Source: Nocardia lijiangensis NBRC 108240 (lineage in GTDB: Bacteria; Actinomycetota; Actinomycetes; Mycobacteriales; Mycobacteriaceae). Taken from it: a stretch of DNA of 64,000 nucleotides. The translations under genes and the position numbers were made by a program. The stretch's first letter is position 1. Each line of letters starts with the position of its first letter. Shown in pieces: positions 20,370 to 28,683 of the stretch. The DNA is taken from the NCBI RefSeq assembly GCF_001613045.1, contig NZ_BDBP01000057.1:1-64000 (forward strand), written 5' to 3'. The notes beneath the pieces were generated by a model. That model worked only from the letters and a program-made list of their open reading frames with translations, ran no database searches and was not told where the DNA came from.

Positions 20370-21595
20370 CCACACGCATCGTCGTCGGTGTCAGCGGAGG
20401 GATCGCCGCCTACAAGGCCTGCGCGCTCGTCCGGCGTTTCACCGAGACCGGGCACGAGGTCAGGGTGATTCCCACCGAGTCGGCGCTGCAGTTCGTCGGC
20501 AAGGCGACCTTCGAGGCGCTGTCCGGGAACCCCGTGCACACCGACGTGTTCACGGACGTGCCCGAGGTCCCGCACGTTCGCCTCGGGCAGGAGGCCGACC
20601 TCGTGGTCATCGCCCCCGCCACCGCCGACCTGATCGCGCGCGCGGCGCACGGCCGGGCCGACGATCTGCTCACCGCCACGCTGCTGACGGCCCGATGTCC
20701 GGTGCTCTTCGCGCCCGCGATGCACACCGAGATGTGGGAGCATCCGGCGACCGTGGCCAATGTCGACACGCTGCGCAGGCACGGCGCGACCGTCATGGAG
20801 CCCGCGTCGGGACGCCTCACCGGCACCGACACCGGTCCGGGCAGGCTGCCCGAGCCCGAGGAGATCTTCGGGCTCGCCTCGTTGCTCCTCGAGCGCGCCG
20901 ACGCCATCCCGCGCGATCTGGCGCGCCGCCGCGTGGTGATCACCGCGGGCGGCACCAGGGAACCGCTGGATCCGGTGCGTTTCCTCGGCAACCGCAGCTC
21001 GGGCAAGCAGGGCTACGCGCTGGCCAGGGTCGCCGCGCAGCGCGGCGCGCACGTCACGCTCATCGCGGGAAACACCATCGAGATGGCCGCGCCCGCGGCC
21101 GTCGACCTGGTGCACATCACCACCGCCGAGCAGCTCAAGACCGCGGTGGACAAGCACGCGGTCGGCGCCGACGCGGTGATCATGGCGGCGGCGGTGGCCG
21201 ATTTCCGGCCCACCAACGTGGCCGCGGCCAAGATCAAGAAGGGCGCGGGCGAACCGGACGTCATCCCGTTGACCAAGACCGACGACATCCTCGCCGGTCT
21301 GGTGCAGTCGCGGCGCGACGGTGAGCTGGCAGGCACCGTGATCGTCGGCTTCGCGGCCGAGACCGGTGACGAGCAGGGTGACGTGCTCACCCACGCGCGC
21401 GCCAAGCTGGCCCGCAAGGGGTGCGACCTGCTCGTGGTCAACGCGGTCGGCGAGGGCAAGGCCTTCGAGGTCGACACCAACGACGGCTGGCTGCTCGGCG
21501 CCGACGGCACCGAACAGGCCCTCGACCACGGGTCGAAGGCGCTGCTTGCCAGCCGGGTGCTGGACGCGCTCGGCCCGCTGCTGCGCGCCAGGTAA
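20366..21595 (+). CDS. coaBC: Bifunctional phosphopantothenoylcysteine decarboxylase / phosphopantothenate-cysteine ligase
   Basis: A 409-residue fusion that makes 4'-phosphopantetheine for coenzyme A. The N-terminal CoaC flavoprotein domain (residues 1 to about 185) shows VGVSGGIAAYKA, a His in PEVPHVRLG and the FMN/cysteine clamp PAMHTEMWEHPA. The C-terminal CoaB domain begins VVITAGGTREPLDPVRFLGN and has the CTP-binding NRSSGKQGYALA, AAVADFRP and KIKK signatures. The length is normal for the fused type. The start is a GTG after GGAGGCGCA. Confidence 0.95.
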   Translation: MTTRIVVGVSGGIAAYKACALVRRFTETGHEVRVIPTESALQFVGKATFEALSGNPVHTDVFTDVPEVPHVRLGQEADLVVIAPATADLIARAAHGRADDLLTATLLTARCPVLFAPAMHTEMWEHPATVANVDTLRRHGATVMEPASGRLTGTDTGPGRLPEPEEIFGLASLLLERADAIPRDLARRRVVITAGGTREPLDPVRFLGNRSSGKQGYALARVAAQRGAHVTLIAGNTIEMAAPAAVDLVHITTAEQLKTAVDKHAVGADAVIMAAAVADFRPTNVAAAKIKKGAGEPDVIPLTKTDDILAGLVQSRRDGELAGTVIVGFAAETGDEQGDVLTHARAKLARKGCDLLVVNAVGEGKAFEVDTNDGWLLGADGTEQALDHGSKALLASRVLDALGPLLRAR

Positions 21596-21695
21596 CGTGG
21601 ACGCGATCGAATTCCGTTGCCGCGCCTGTCGTTCGGATCGGATGCCTGCTTCAGGCGCGGTACGCGAATGTGCACCGCGGCCGGAGCGGTTCCGG

Positions 21696-21756
21696 ATAGT
21701 CTGAGACGGCTACAACCGGCGGATTCGACGCGTCCATGGTTTGGAATAGTCTGAGA
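21696..21756 (+). repeat. Pair of 11-nt direct repeats upstream of metK, 50 bp apart
   Basis: ATAGTCTGAGA occurs at 21696-21706 and again at 21746-21756, exactly 50 bp between starts, within the 245-bp gap before metK. Each copy contains TAGTCT, which fits a TANNNT -10 element. They may be two promoters or two binding sites for one regulator. Confidence 0.5.
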
Positions 21757-21840
21757 TGAAGGGTTGCGCGACGGCGGCATCGCATTACTGTCGCTGTGGC
21801 CATCCGATACGAGTAACCCGTTGAGGGAGAGGGAACAACT

Positions 21841-23052
21841 GTGCGCACGTCTGGCAGCCGCCTATTCACCAGTGAGTCCGTGACCGAGGGTCATCCGGAC
21901 AAGATCTGTGACGCCATCAGCGATTCCATCCTCGACGCGTTGCTGGCGGAAGACCCGCGCAGCCGGGTCGCCGTGGAGACGCTCGTCACCACCGGTCAGG
22001 TGCACGTCGCTGGCGAGGTCACCACCTCCGCCTACGCCGACATCCCGCGCATCGTCCGCGAGAAGGTGCTCGAGATCGGATACGACTCGTCCGCAAAGGG
22101 TTTCGACGGTAACTCGTGCGGCGTCAACATCGCCATCGGCGCCCAGTCGCCGGACATCGCGCAGGGCGTCGACACCTCGCACGAGGCGCGCGTCGGCGGC
22201 ACCGACGACGAGATCGCCAAGCAGGGCGCGGGCGACCAGGGCCTGATGTTCGGCTACGCCAACACCGACACCCCCGAGCTGATGCCGCTGCCGATCGCGC
22301 TCGCGCACCGGCTCTCGCGCCGGCTGACCGAGGTCCGCAAGTCCGGTGTGCTGCCGTACCTGCGTCCCGACGGCAAGACCCAGGTCACCATCGAATACGA
22401 CGGCCACCGGCCGGTCCGCCTCGACACGGTCGTCATCTCGACCCAGCACGCGGCCGACATCGACCTGGACAACCTGCTCGCCCCGGATATCCGGGAGAAG
22501 GTTCTCGACTCGGTGCTCGCCGACCTGAACCTGCCCACCCTGGACATCTCCGACGTACGGCTGCTGGTCAACCCGACCGGCAAGTTCGTGCTCGGCGGTC
22601 CGATGGGCGACGCGGGCCTGACCGGCCGCAAGATCATCGTCGACACCTACGGCGGCATGGCGCGGCACGGCGGTGGCGCGTTCTCCGGTAAGGACCCGTC
22701 GAAGGTCGACCGCTCGGCCGCGTACGCCATGCGCTGGGTCGCCAAGAACGTGGTGGCCGCGGGCCTGTCCGACCGGGTCGAGGTGCAGGTCGCCTACGCC
22801 ATCGGCAAGGCTGCCCCGGTCGGTCTGTTCGTCGAGACCTTCGGCACCGAGAAGGTCGACCCGGAGCGCATCTCGAGCGCCATCACCGAGGTCTTCGACC
22901 TGCGTCCCGGCGCCATCATCCGGGACCTGGACCTGCTGCGCCCGATCTACGCGCCGACCGCGGCCTACGGTCACTTCGGCCGCACCGACGTCGACCTGCC
23001 CTGGGAGCACACCGACCGCGCCGACAAGCTGCGCGCAGCCGCCGGCCTGTAG
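21841..23052 (+). CDS. metK: S-adenosylmethionine synthetase
   Basis: A 403-residue enzyme that makes S-adenosylmethionine from methionine and ATP. It shows the N-terminal GHPDKICDAISDSILDALL, the hexapeptide region GAGDQGLMFGYA (about residue 130) and the P-loop-like GGGAFSGKDPSKVDRSAAY (about 278). The length and ends are normal. The GTG start has GAGGGAGAGGGA upstream. A 245-bp leader region carries a duplicated 11-mer; no known SAM riboswitch fold was recognised there. priA follows after 15 bp. Confidence 0.97.
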   Translation: MRTSGSRLFTSESVTEGHPDKICDAISDSILDALLAEDPRSRVAVETLVTTGQVHVAGEVTTSAYADIPRIVREKVLEIGYDSSAKGFDGNSCGVNIAIGAQSPDIAQGVDTSHEARVGGTDDEIAKQGAGDQGLMFGYANTDTPELMPLPIALAHRLSRRLTEVRKSGVLPYLRPDGKTQVTIEYDGHRPVRLDTVVISTQHAADIDLDNLLAPDIREKVLDSVLADLNLPTLDISDVRLLVNPTGKFVLGGPMGDAGLTGRKIIVDTYGGMARHGGGAFSGKDPSKVDRSAAYAMRWVAKNVVAAGLSDRVEVQVAYAIGKAAPVGLFVETFGTEKVDPERISSAITEVFDLRPGAIIRDLDLLRPIYAPTAAYGHFGRTDVDLPWEHTDRADKLRAAAGL

Positions 23053-23067
23053 GACGACCGGGCCGGA

Positions 23068-25899
23068 GTGAACCGACCCGCGGCGGACGAGTCCGCCACC
23101 CCCGCGGATGATGTGTCCGTGGAACCAACGACAGCAGCGGAAGCACCCGCGCGCCCCATTGCGCGGGTGCTTCCGCTGTTGTCGCCCGCGCACCTGGATC
23201 GCGATTTCGACTATCTGGTGCCCCCCGAGTTCGACGAGATCGCCCAACCGGGCGTGCGGGTGCGCATCCGCTTCGCGGGCCGCCTCGTCGACGGTTACCT
23301 GCTCGCCCGCCTCGCCCACAGCGAGCACAGCGGCAAACTCGTCAGGCTCGAGCGCGTCGTGTCCGCGGAGCGCGTCCTCACCCCCGAAATCCTGCACCTC
23401 GCGACCGCCCTCGCCGCCCGTTACGCGGGCACCCGCGCGGACGTTCTGCGCCTGGCCATTCCGCCGCGGCACGCGCGCACGGAGAACGGGGGCGCCAAGA
23501 AGACCGCCGCCGATCCCTCGCCCGACGAGTCGTCCACCGACGACGAGGTGACCGAGTCGGTCGCCCTTTCGGTCGCCGATCCAGAAGCCGTGCAGCAGAA
23601 CACCTCTGGATCCGCTGCGGACAGCGATCCGAACACGGCGGGTCGAATCGCCGAAAACGGCTCTGTACCAGATGGTTCGGCCGATCACCCGGATGTGGCA
23701 GCCGCTGTGTCCGGATCGGAAGGTGCGACCGCGTCCGATGTCGCCGAGAGTGTGCGGCGAGATGCGCTCGGCAAGAAAGATTCTCGGATACCCCCTGCCA
23801 TCGTTGCCGAGATCGACAACGAGCGCCACGCATCGACCGAACCGGCGCCGATGTCCACCGAACTTCCAGGCGGTGGTCTGACGCCGAGGGAAGTCGCTAC
23901 AGATCATGCGGCTGTGGTCCGTGCTGCGGCGAACGACGCGGGTGAGCATGCCGCTGCAGGAGACGTCGCTGCTGTCCGTCCCGTGGCGGACGACGCGGGC
24001 GAGCGTGGCGCTGTAGGTGATGCGTCTGTGGTTCGTGCCGTGGCGGACGACGCGGGTGAGCGTGGCGCCGTAGGTGGTGCGGCTGCGGTCCGTCCTGCTG
24101 CGAGCGACGCGGCTGAGTGTGACGCTGCGGGCGGTGCGGCTGTGGTCCGTCCGGCGAACAGTGCGGCCGGGCATGGCGCTGCGGAAGCCGGTGCAGACCA
24201 CATCGCCGCTGCGCGCATGGCTGCCACGACCGACGACTCTGTCCCGAATTCCTTGCCCGAGCGGGCATCCGACGCAGCCGCGCTGCCCTTCGACACCGCG
24301 CCGTGGGAGCGCTACGTTCACGGTGGCGCCTTCCTTGCGGCGTTGGGCGAGGGCAAAGGGGTGCGGGCGGCGTGGCAGGCGATGCCAGGGGAGGACTGGG
24401 CGCGGCGGCTCGCGGAGCTGGCCGCAACGGTGGTCGCGGCGGGGCGTAGCGCGATCCTGATGGTGCCCGACCAGCGGGACCTGACCCGGGTGCTCGCGGA
24501 ATGTGTTCGGCTGGTGGGAGATTCGGCCGTCGGCTTGACGGCGGGGATGGGTCCTGCCGCGCGCTACCGGCGGTGGCTCGCGGTGTTGCGGGGGAGCGCG
24601 CGAGTCGTGGTCGGCACGCGTAGCGCCGTGTTCGCGCCCGCCGCGAATCTGGGCCTCATCGCGATCTGGGACGACGGCGACGACACCTACGCCGAACCCC
24701 GCGCGCCCTATCCGCACACCCGAGAAGTGTCGATGCTGCGGGTGCACGAGACCGGGGCGGCGTTCGTCGCGGCCGGTTTCGCCCGCACCGCGGAGGTCCA
24801 GGCGGTGGTCGACACCGGGTGGGCGCACGACCTCGTCGCCGATCGCTCGGTGCTGCGCAAGGCTGCGCCGCGGATCAGCGCTCCGGGCGACAGCGATTTC
24901 GCGCTGGAACGCGATCCGGTGGCGCGGGCGGTCCGCATCCCCGGCGTCGCGTTCGCGGCCGCGCGGGCGGCGCTCGCGGAGGGCGTTGCGGTGCTCGTGC
25001 AGGTGCCGCGCCGCGGCTACGTCCCGGCGCTGGCCTGCGCGAAGTGCCGCACGCCCGCACGGTGCAGGCATTGCAACGGCCCGCTGGCGCTTCCGGAGAG
25101 CCGCCCCGGCGGCCGTGCCGGTCAGGCCGAAGCACACAGCCCCAGTTGCCGCTGGTGCGGCATCACCGAGACCGCTTTCCGCTGCCCGGCTTGCGGCTCC
25201 CGGGCCTTGCGCGCCGTCGTGATCGGCGCCGCGCGGACCGCCGAGGAGCTGGGCCGCGCCTTCCCCGGTGTGCCGATCCGCGGTTCCGGCGGCGGCGCCG
25301 TCCTGGATACCGTCGAACCGGGACCGCAGGTGATCGTCTCCACCGTCGGTGCGGAACCGGTGGTGCGCGGCGGTTACGGTGTCGCCCTGCTGCTGGACGG
25401 CTGGGCACTGCTGAGTCGCGCCGACCTGCGGGCCGCCGAGGACGCGCTACGGCGCTGGATGTCGGCCGCCGCGCTGGTACGCCCGCACGGTCAGGTCGTG
25501 GTGATGGCCGAGCCGTCGCTGCCGACCGTGCAGGCGCTGGTGCGCTGGGACCCGCTCGGGCACGCCCGCGCGGAGGTGGACGCCCGCGCCGAGGTCGGTT
25601 TCCCGCCCGCGGTCCGTTTGGCCGCGGTCGACGGCGCCACCGAGGCCATCGATGAACTGCTCGCCGCCGCCGACCTCCCCGCCGACGTCGAGGTGCTCGG
25701 CCCGGTCCCGCTCCCCGCCACCGCCCGCAAACCCTTCTCCGGCGACTCCCCGGCCGAAGTCGAACGCATGCTCCTGCGCGTCCCCCGCCGCTCCGGCGCC
25801 ACCCTCTCCCGCGCCCTCACCGCCGCCCAAGCCATCCGCAGCACCCACCGCTCCGACGCCCCCCTCCGCGTCCAAATCGACCCCATCGACATCGGCTGA
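23068..25899 (+). CDS. priA: PriA-like replication restart protein with repeat-rich insert
   Basis: A 943-residue protein, long for the family. The DNA-binding N-terminal domain (ARVLPLLSPAHLDRDFDYLVP, about residues 32-52) and the C-terminal domain with eight Zn-binding cysteines (CAKCRTPARCRHC ... CRWCGITETAFRCPAC) are conserved. Between about residues 135 and 405 lies a low-complexity acidic/Ala/Val-rich insert with 19-residue tandem repeats. There is no Walker A GxGKT, and the DEAH-like box is IAIWDDGDDTYAE. As known for mycobacterial PriA, it is therefore probably not an active helicase but a primosome scaffold. Start: GTG at 23068, 15 bp after metK. A 24-bp hairpin lies over the first conserved codons. 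Confidence 0.88.
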   Translation: MNRPAADESATPADDVSVEPTTAAEAPARPIARVLPLLSPAHLDRDFDYLVPPEFDEIAQPGVRVRIRFAGRLVDGYLLARLAHSEHSGKLVRLERVVSAERVLTPEILHLATALAARYAGTRADVLRLAIPPRHARTENGGAKKTAADPSPDESSTDDEVTESVALSVADPEAVQQNTSGSAADSDPNTAGRIAENGSVPDGSADHPDVAAAVSGSEGATASDVAESVRRDALGKKDSRIPPAIVAEIDNERHASTEPAPMSTELPGGGLTPREVATDHAAVVRAAANDAGEHAAAGDVAAVRPVADDAGERGAVGDASVVRAVADDAGERGAVGGAAAVRPAASDAAECDAAGGAAVVRPANSAAGHGAAEAGADHIAAARMAATTDDSVPNSLPERASDAAALPFDTAPWERYVHGGAFLAALGEGKGVRAAWQAMPGEDWARRLAELAATVVAAGRSAILMVPDQRDLTRVLAECVRLVGDSAVGLTAGMGPAARYRRWLAVLRGSARVVVGTRSAVFAPAANLGLIAIWDDGDDTYAEPRAPYPHTREVSMLRVHETGAAFVAAGFARTAEVQAVVDTGWAHDLVADRSVLRKAAPRISAPGDSDFALERDPVARAVRIPGVAFAAARAALAEGVAVLVQVPRRGYVPALACAKCRTPARCRHCNGPLALPESRPGGRAGQAEAHSPSCRWCGITETAFRCPACGSRALRAVVIGAARTAEELGRAFPGVPIRGSGGGAVLDTVEPGPQVIVSTVGAEPVVRGGYGVALLLDGWALLSRADLRAAEDALRRWMSAAALVRPHGQVVVMAEPSLPTVQALVRWDPLGHARAEVDARAEVGFPPAVRLAAVDGATEAIDELLAAADLPADVEVLGPVPLPATARKPFSGDSPAEVERMLLRVPRRSGATLSRALTAAQAIRSTHRSDAPLRVQIDPIDIG
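23129..23184. repeat. Long inverted repeat at the start of priA
   Basis: Perfect 18-bp arms at 23135-23152 (CAGCGGAAGCACCCGCGC) and 23161-23178 enclose an 8-base loop. With one G-T pair the stem extends to 24 bp (23129-23152 and 23161-23184). It lies inside the priA reading frame, over the codons for ARVLPLLS, some 77-132 bp after the metK stop. No T-tract follows. It may attenuate priA expression or stabilise the metK message. Confidence 0.85.
23914..24195 (+). repeat. 57-bp tandem repeats inside priA
   Basis: Units start at 23914, 23971, 24028, 24085 and 24142, each 57 bp (19 codons), the last one incomplete. The protein repeat reads about (V/A)VRxxADDAGExGAxGxxA. The array keeps the reading frame and sits in a linker that is not part of the conserved PriA fold. 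Confidence 0.85.
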
Positions 25900-26133
25900 G
25901 CGCGCTCGCCACGAGCCGAGCTTCCCCGGCGGCCGATCCAGGGAGCCGAGCCGCCGCGACACAGTCGCGCACCAGATATGGCAATTCATCAGCTACGCGC
26001 CGAAAACAGGTAGTCGACTACTGGCGTCGATCATCCACCGCCCTGAAATTATCGCCAGCAGGTTGGCCGAGCGGCCGAAACGTCTGAATGACGACAGAAG
26101 TATCACTCGCGATAGACAAAGGTAGGTGCAGAA

Positions 26134-26937
26134 ATGACTCGGGTTGTCGGCACTGCGATATACGGCATCAGGCCGGATGGCGATCTGCAGTGGTATCGCC
26201 ACGACGGTGTCCAAAACGGCGGCGCCTTCTGGACAGCAGGCGAAGGTGGGAAGAAGGTCAGTGGTGGCTGGAACATCTACAACACGGTGTTCAGCGGCCG
26301 TGACGGCGGCGTGATCTACGGCATCAAGCCGGATGGTGATCTGCAGTGGTATCGCCACGATGGGTGGCAGGATGGCGGCGCCTTCTGGACGGCCGGCGCG
26401 GGCGGTAACAGGATCAGTGGCGGCTGGGGCATCTACAGCAGGGTGTTCAGCATCGGCCAAGGCGTGATCTATGGCATCAAGCCGGATGGTGATCTGCAGT
26501 GGTATCGCCACGATGGGTGGCAGGATGGCACGGCTAGATGGACGGCTGGTGCGGGCGGTAACAGGATCAGTGGCGGCTGGGACATTTACGACACGGTGTT
26601 CGGCGGCTACCTCGGCGTGATCTATGGCATCAAGCCGGACGGTGATCTGCAGTGGTATCGCCACGATGGGTGGCAGGATGGCACGGCTAGATGGACGGCT
26701 GGTGCGGGCGGTAACAGGATCAGTGGCGGCTGGGACATTTACGACACGGTGTTCGGCGGCTACGACGGCGCGATCTATGGCATCAAGCCGAACGGTGATC
26801 TGCACTGGTATCGCCACGATGGGTGGCGGGACGGCACCGCCACGTGGACGGCCGGTGCAGGTGGGAAGAAGATCAGTGGTGGCTGGAACATCTACAGCAC
26901 GGTGTTCAGTGGCGACACCTATCTCCACCTCGTCTGA
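26134..26937 (+). CDS. Tachylectin-2-like five-bladed beta-propeller lectin
   Basis: A 267-residue protein built of five repeats of 51-52 residues after a six-residue start. Each repeat reads GVIYGIKPDGDLQWYRHDG, then WTAGAGGNxISGGWxIYxTVF. This is the tachylectin-2 pattern, a five-bladed propeller whose blades each bind N-acetylglucosamine-type sugars. Binding of cell-wall or host glycans is likely but not shown. No signal peptide or anchor is visible, so export is unclear. Blades 3 and 4 are nearly identical at DNA level. The ATG at 26134 has AGGTAGG upstream. It stands alone, 234 bp after priA and convergent with the next gene. Confidence 0.82.
   Translation: MTRVVGTAIYGIRPDGDLQWYRHDGVQNGGAFWTAGEGGKKVSGGWNIYNTVFSGRDGGVIYGIKPDGDLQWYRHDGWQDGGAFWTAGAGGNRISGGWGIYSRVFSIGQGVIYGIKPDGDLQWYRHDGWQDGTARWTAGAGGNRISGGWDIYDTVFGGYLGVIYGIKPDGDLQWYRHDGWQDGTARWTAGAGGNRISGGWDIYDTVFGGYDGAIYGIKPNGDLHWYRHDGWRDGTATWTAGAGGKKISGGWNIYSTVFSGDTYLHLV
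26152..26919 (+). repeat. Five in-frame 153/156-bp repeats encoding propeller blades
   Basis: Units: 26152-26307, 26308-26460, 26461-26613, 26614-26766 and 26767-26919. Units 3 and 4 differ at only 3 of 153 bases, much closer than other pairs, so they arose by a recent duplication or gene conversion. Confidence 0.85.
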
Positions 26938-27000
26938 GCATCCCCGATATCCAGGCTTCGATGTCCTGCGAATCGCGGCTCTACCTGCTTTCCGCTTTCC

Positions 27001-27026
27001 GCTCCCCCGGGGTGCTCCGGGGGAGC
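27001..27026. terminator. Hairpin between convergent genes
   Basis: A perfect 10-bp stem, GCTCCCCCGG (27001-27010) with its complement at 27017-27026 and a 6-base loop. It lies between the lectin gene and the oppositely oriented NmrA-like gene. There is no T-run on either side, so termination is inferred from its position and stem strength. Confidence 0.5.
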
Positions 27027-27043
27027 GCCTACATCGTCCCGAA

Positions 27044-27889
27044 TCAGGCGAAGACCGCCCGATTCCGTTCGGCCCATTGGGCATACGTGCCCGCCGGTCG
27101 GCCGAGCACCTTCTCGATGTCCGGGCTGATGAGCAGTTCGCCGGGCGTGGGAGCGCCGAGGATCTCCAACGTATGGTCGGCGACCGCTTCCGGCATGAAG
27201 CGGAGCATGCCTTCCCGCGCCTGCGCCGGTGAGAGGTCGATGAAGCGAACTTCGGTCCCGAGCGCCGCGCCGAGTGCCGCCGCCTGCTCGCGCGGGGTGC
27301 TGAGCGCGGGGCCGGTCAGGGTGTAGATCCGGCCCGCGTGCCCGTCCTCGCGCAGCGCCGCGGCGGCCACGGCCGCGATGTCGGCCGGGTCCACCGAGGG
27401 CAGCCCGACCGATCCGAACGGCGCGGCGACGGTGTTCTCGGTGCGTACCGACTCCACCCATGCGTAGGTGTTGCTGAAGAACCCGCCCGGCCGCAGGAGG
27501 GTCCACTCGAGAGACGAGGCCCGAATTACGTTCTCGTAGGCCCGGATTCGGTCATAGCCCGCGGCTTCGGGCCGGGTCTGCGTGCCGAGCGAGGACACGA
27601 AGACCACCCGCCGCACTCCCGCGTCGGCGGCGACGCCGAGGACCTCCTCCGGGTCCGGTCCCGCCATCAACTGCTCGCCGGTGATCAACAGGAACAGCGC
27701 CTCGGCGCCCGCGAGAGCGGGGGAGAGGCTCGCGGGATCGGCGAGATCGGCCGCGACATGGCGGACTCCTTCGGGCAGTGCGACGTCGCCGACTCCGCGC
27801 GAGACGGCCGTCACCGGCGCGCCCGCCGCCGCGAGCAGCGGTACGAGCGAGCGTCCGATATTGCCGGTCGCCCCGGTCACCACGATCAT
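27044..27889 (-). CDS. NmrA-like NAD(P)-binding protein (atypical SDR)
   Basis: A 281-residue Rossmann protein. The N-terminal MIVVTGATGNIGRSLVPLL holds the GxxGxxG dinucleotide motif, followed by VFVSSLG and RPGGFFSN, as in the atypical a5 SDR/NmrA group. Some members reduce quinones or sense redox state through NADP; the substrate here is unknown. The YxxxK catalytic pair is not obvious, which favours a sensor or non-classical reductase. It is divergent from a TetR gene with only 73 bp between, and a pseudo-palindrome (27899-27917) stands ten bases before its ATG, so TetR control is very likely. Confidence 0.85.
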   Translation of the reverse strand: MIVVTGATGNIGRSLVPLLAAAGAPVTAVSRGVGDVALPEGVRHVAADLADPASLSPALAGAEALFLLITGEQLMAGPDPEEVLGVAADAGVRRVVFVSSLGTQTRPEAAGYDRIRAYENVIRASSLEWTLLRPGGFFSNTYAWVESVRTENTVAAPFGSVGLPSVDPADIAAVAAAALREDGHAGRIYTLTGPALSTPREQAAALGAALGTEVRFIDLSPAQAREGMLRFMPEAVADHTLEILGAPTPGELLISPDIEKVLGRPAGTYAQWAERNRAVFA

Positions 27890-27898
27890 GAGTTCTCC

Positions 27899-27917
27899 TA
27901 GTTAGTTGGCTGACTAA
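27899..27917. promoter_or_regulatory. TetR operator 1 (NmrA side)
   Basis: TAGTTAGTTGGCTGACTAA is a near-palindrome (TTAGT/ACTAA arms) and matches operator 2 at 16 of 19 positions. It lies just upstream of the NmrA-like start codon. Confidence 0.65.
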
Positions 27918-27949
27918 AAATGAACATAGCCGACGGTTCTCGGGCTGTC

Positions 27950-27970
27950 TATAGTCAGTTGTGTGACTAA
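27950..27970. promoter_or_regulatory. TetR operator 2 overlapping -10 and start of the tetR gene
   Basis: TAGTCAGTTGTGTGACTAA (27952-27970) is a palindrome with arms TAGTCA/TGACTA. It covers the candidate -10 TATAGT (27950-27955) and the GTG start at 27963. The gene is probably leaderless and autorepressed. Confidence 0.65.
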
Positions 27971-28529
27971 CTCAGCCGAGAAGGTGGGCAAGCGCGAGCG
28001 GCTGGTCGAGGCGGCAGTGCGCGAGTTCTACGAGCGCGGCGTCGAGAAGACCACCATCGCCGACATCGCGCGCACCGCCGACGTGCCGGTGGGCAACGTG
28101 TACTACTACTTCAAGACCAAGGATCAGCTGATCGAAGCCGCCATCGGTGCGCACGCGCGCGGCTTGGACGAGCTGACCGTGGGCCTGGACGCCCTGCCTG
28201 CGCCGCGAGAGCGGCTGAAGGCGCTGATCCAGGGCTGGGTCGACGGGCGGGAGATGGCGGTCCGCTACGGCTGCCCCTTCGGCTCGCTGACCGCCGAGTT
28301 GCACAAGCGTCCCGACCCGCTGGACGGGCGCGCGGCCGAGGTGATGCGGACGCTGGTGGACTGGGCCGAGCGGCAATTCACGGAGATCGGCCGCTCCGAC
28401 GCGCATGCGCTCGCGGTGGCGCTCATCGCCTCCTATCAGGGAATCTCCCTGCTGACCAACACCTTTCGCGATCCCGAGCTGATGGCCGCCGAGGGGAAGC
28501 GGCTCCAGGACTGGATCGACTCGCTGTAG
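27963..28529 (+). CDS. TetR-family repressor next to NmrA-like gene
   Basis: A 188-residue regulator. The N-terminal HTH is canonical: RERLVEAAVREFYERGVEKT, then IADIARTADVPVGNVYYYFKTKDQLIEAAI (residues about 10-60). The ligand domain resembles the C-terminal domain of actinobacterial TetR proteins linked to quinone or NmrA genes (CPFGSLTAELHK... includes a Cys that might sense an electrophile). The GTG at 27963 lies seven bases after TATAGT and inside an operator. It likely represses itself and the divergent reductase. A strong terminator follows. Confidence 0.88.
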   Translation: MTNSAEKVGKRERLVEAAVREFYERGVEKTTIADIARTADVPVGNVYYYFKTKDQLIEAAIGAHARGLDELTVGLDALPAPRERLKALIQGWVDGREMAVRYGCPFGSLTAELHKRPDPLDGRAAEVMRTLVDWAERQFTEIGRSDAHALAVALIASYQGISLLTNTFRDPELMAAEGKRLQDWIDSL

Positions 28530-28538
28530 CGATATGCG

Positions 28539-28588
28539 TCGGGCGCGCCCGTGCACCGTGTGGTGCCGGGCGCGCCCGAGTCGTTTTC
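28539..28588 (+). terminator. Strong intrinsic terminator after tetR
   Basis: 13-bp perfect arms at 28539-28551 (TCGGGCGCGCCCG) and 28567-28579, with an inner GCACC/GGTGC stem and GTGT loop, followed by GTCGTTTT. It ends the tetR transcript ten bases after the stop. Confidence 0.88.
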
Positions 28589-28632
28589 CCGGCCGGGAAT
28601 TCTCCGCGGGTTCCTTGCGTTCGATGCATTGT

Positions 28633-28648
28633 CGATATATCGTCGATA
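28633..28648. promoter_or_regulatory. Overlapping palindromes upstream of padR-like gene
   Basis: CGATATATCG (28633-28642) and TATCGTCGATA (28638-28648) are both perfect palindromes and share bases; further CGAT units flank them. They lie 36-51 bp before the ATG at 28684 and are a plausible autoregulatory operator. Confidence 0.45.
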
Positions 28649-28683
28649 CTGTGAATCGAACACGAAAGCCTGAGGAGGCAGAC

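Noticed and set aside
21596..21840. SAM riboswitch in the metK leader.
   Set aside because: No recognisable SAM-I or SAM-IV core; only a duplicated 11-mer.
21862..25137. Long minus-strand open frame opposite metK and priA.
   Set aside because: Shadow of conserved plus-strand genes; no domain motifs and unnatural composition.
23068..25899. Calling PriA an active ATP-dependent helicase.
   Set aside because: Walker A is missing and the DEAH box is altered; mycobacterial relatives also lack these motifs.
26152..26919. CRISPR-like array.
   Set aside because: The repeats are 153 bp, contiguous and in frame; they encode propeller blades.
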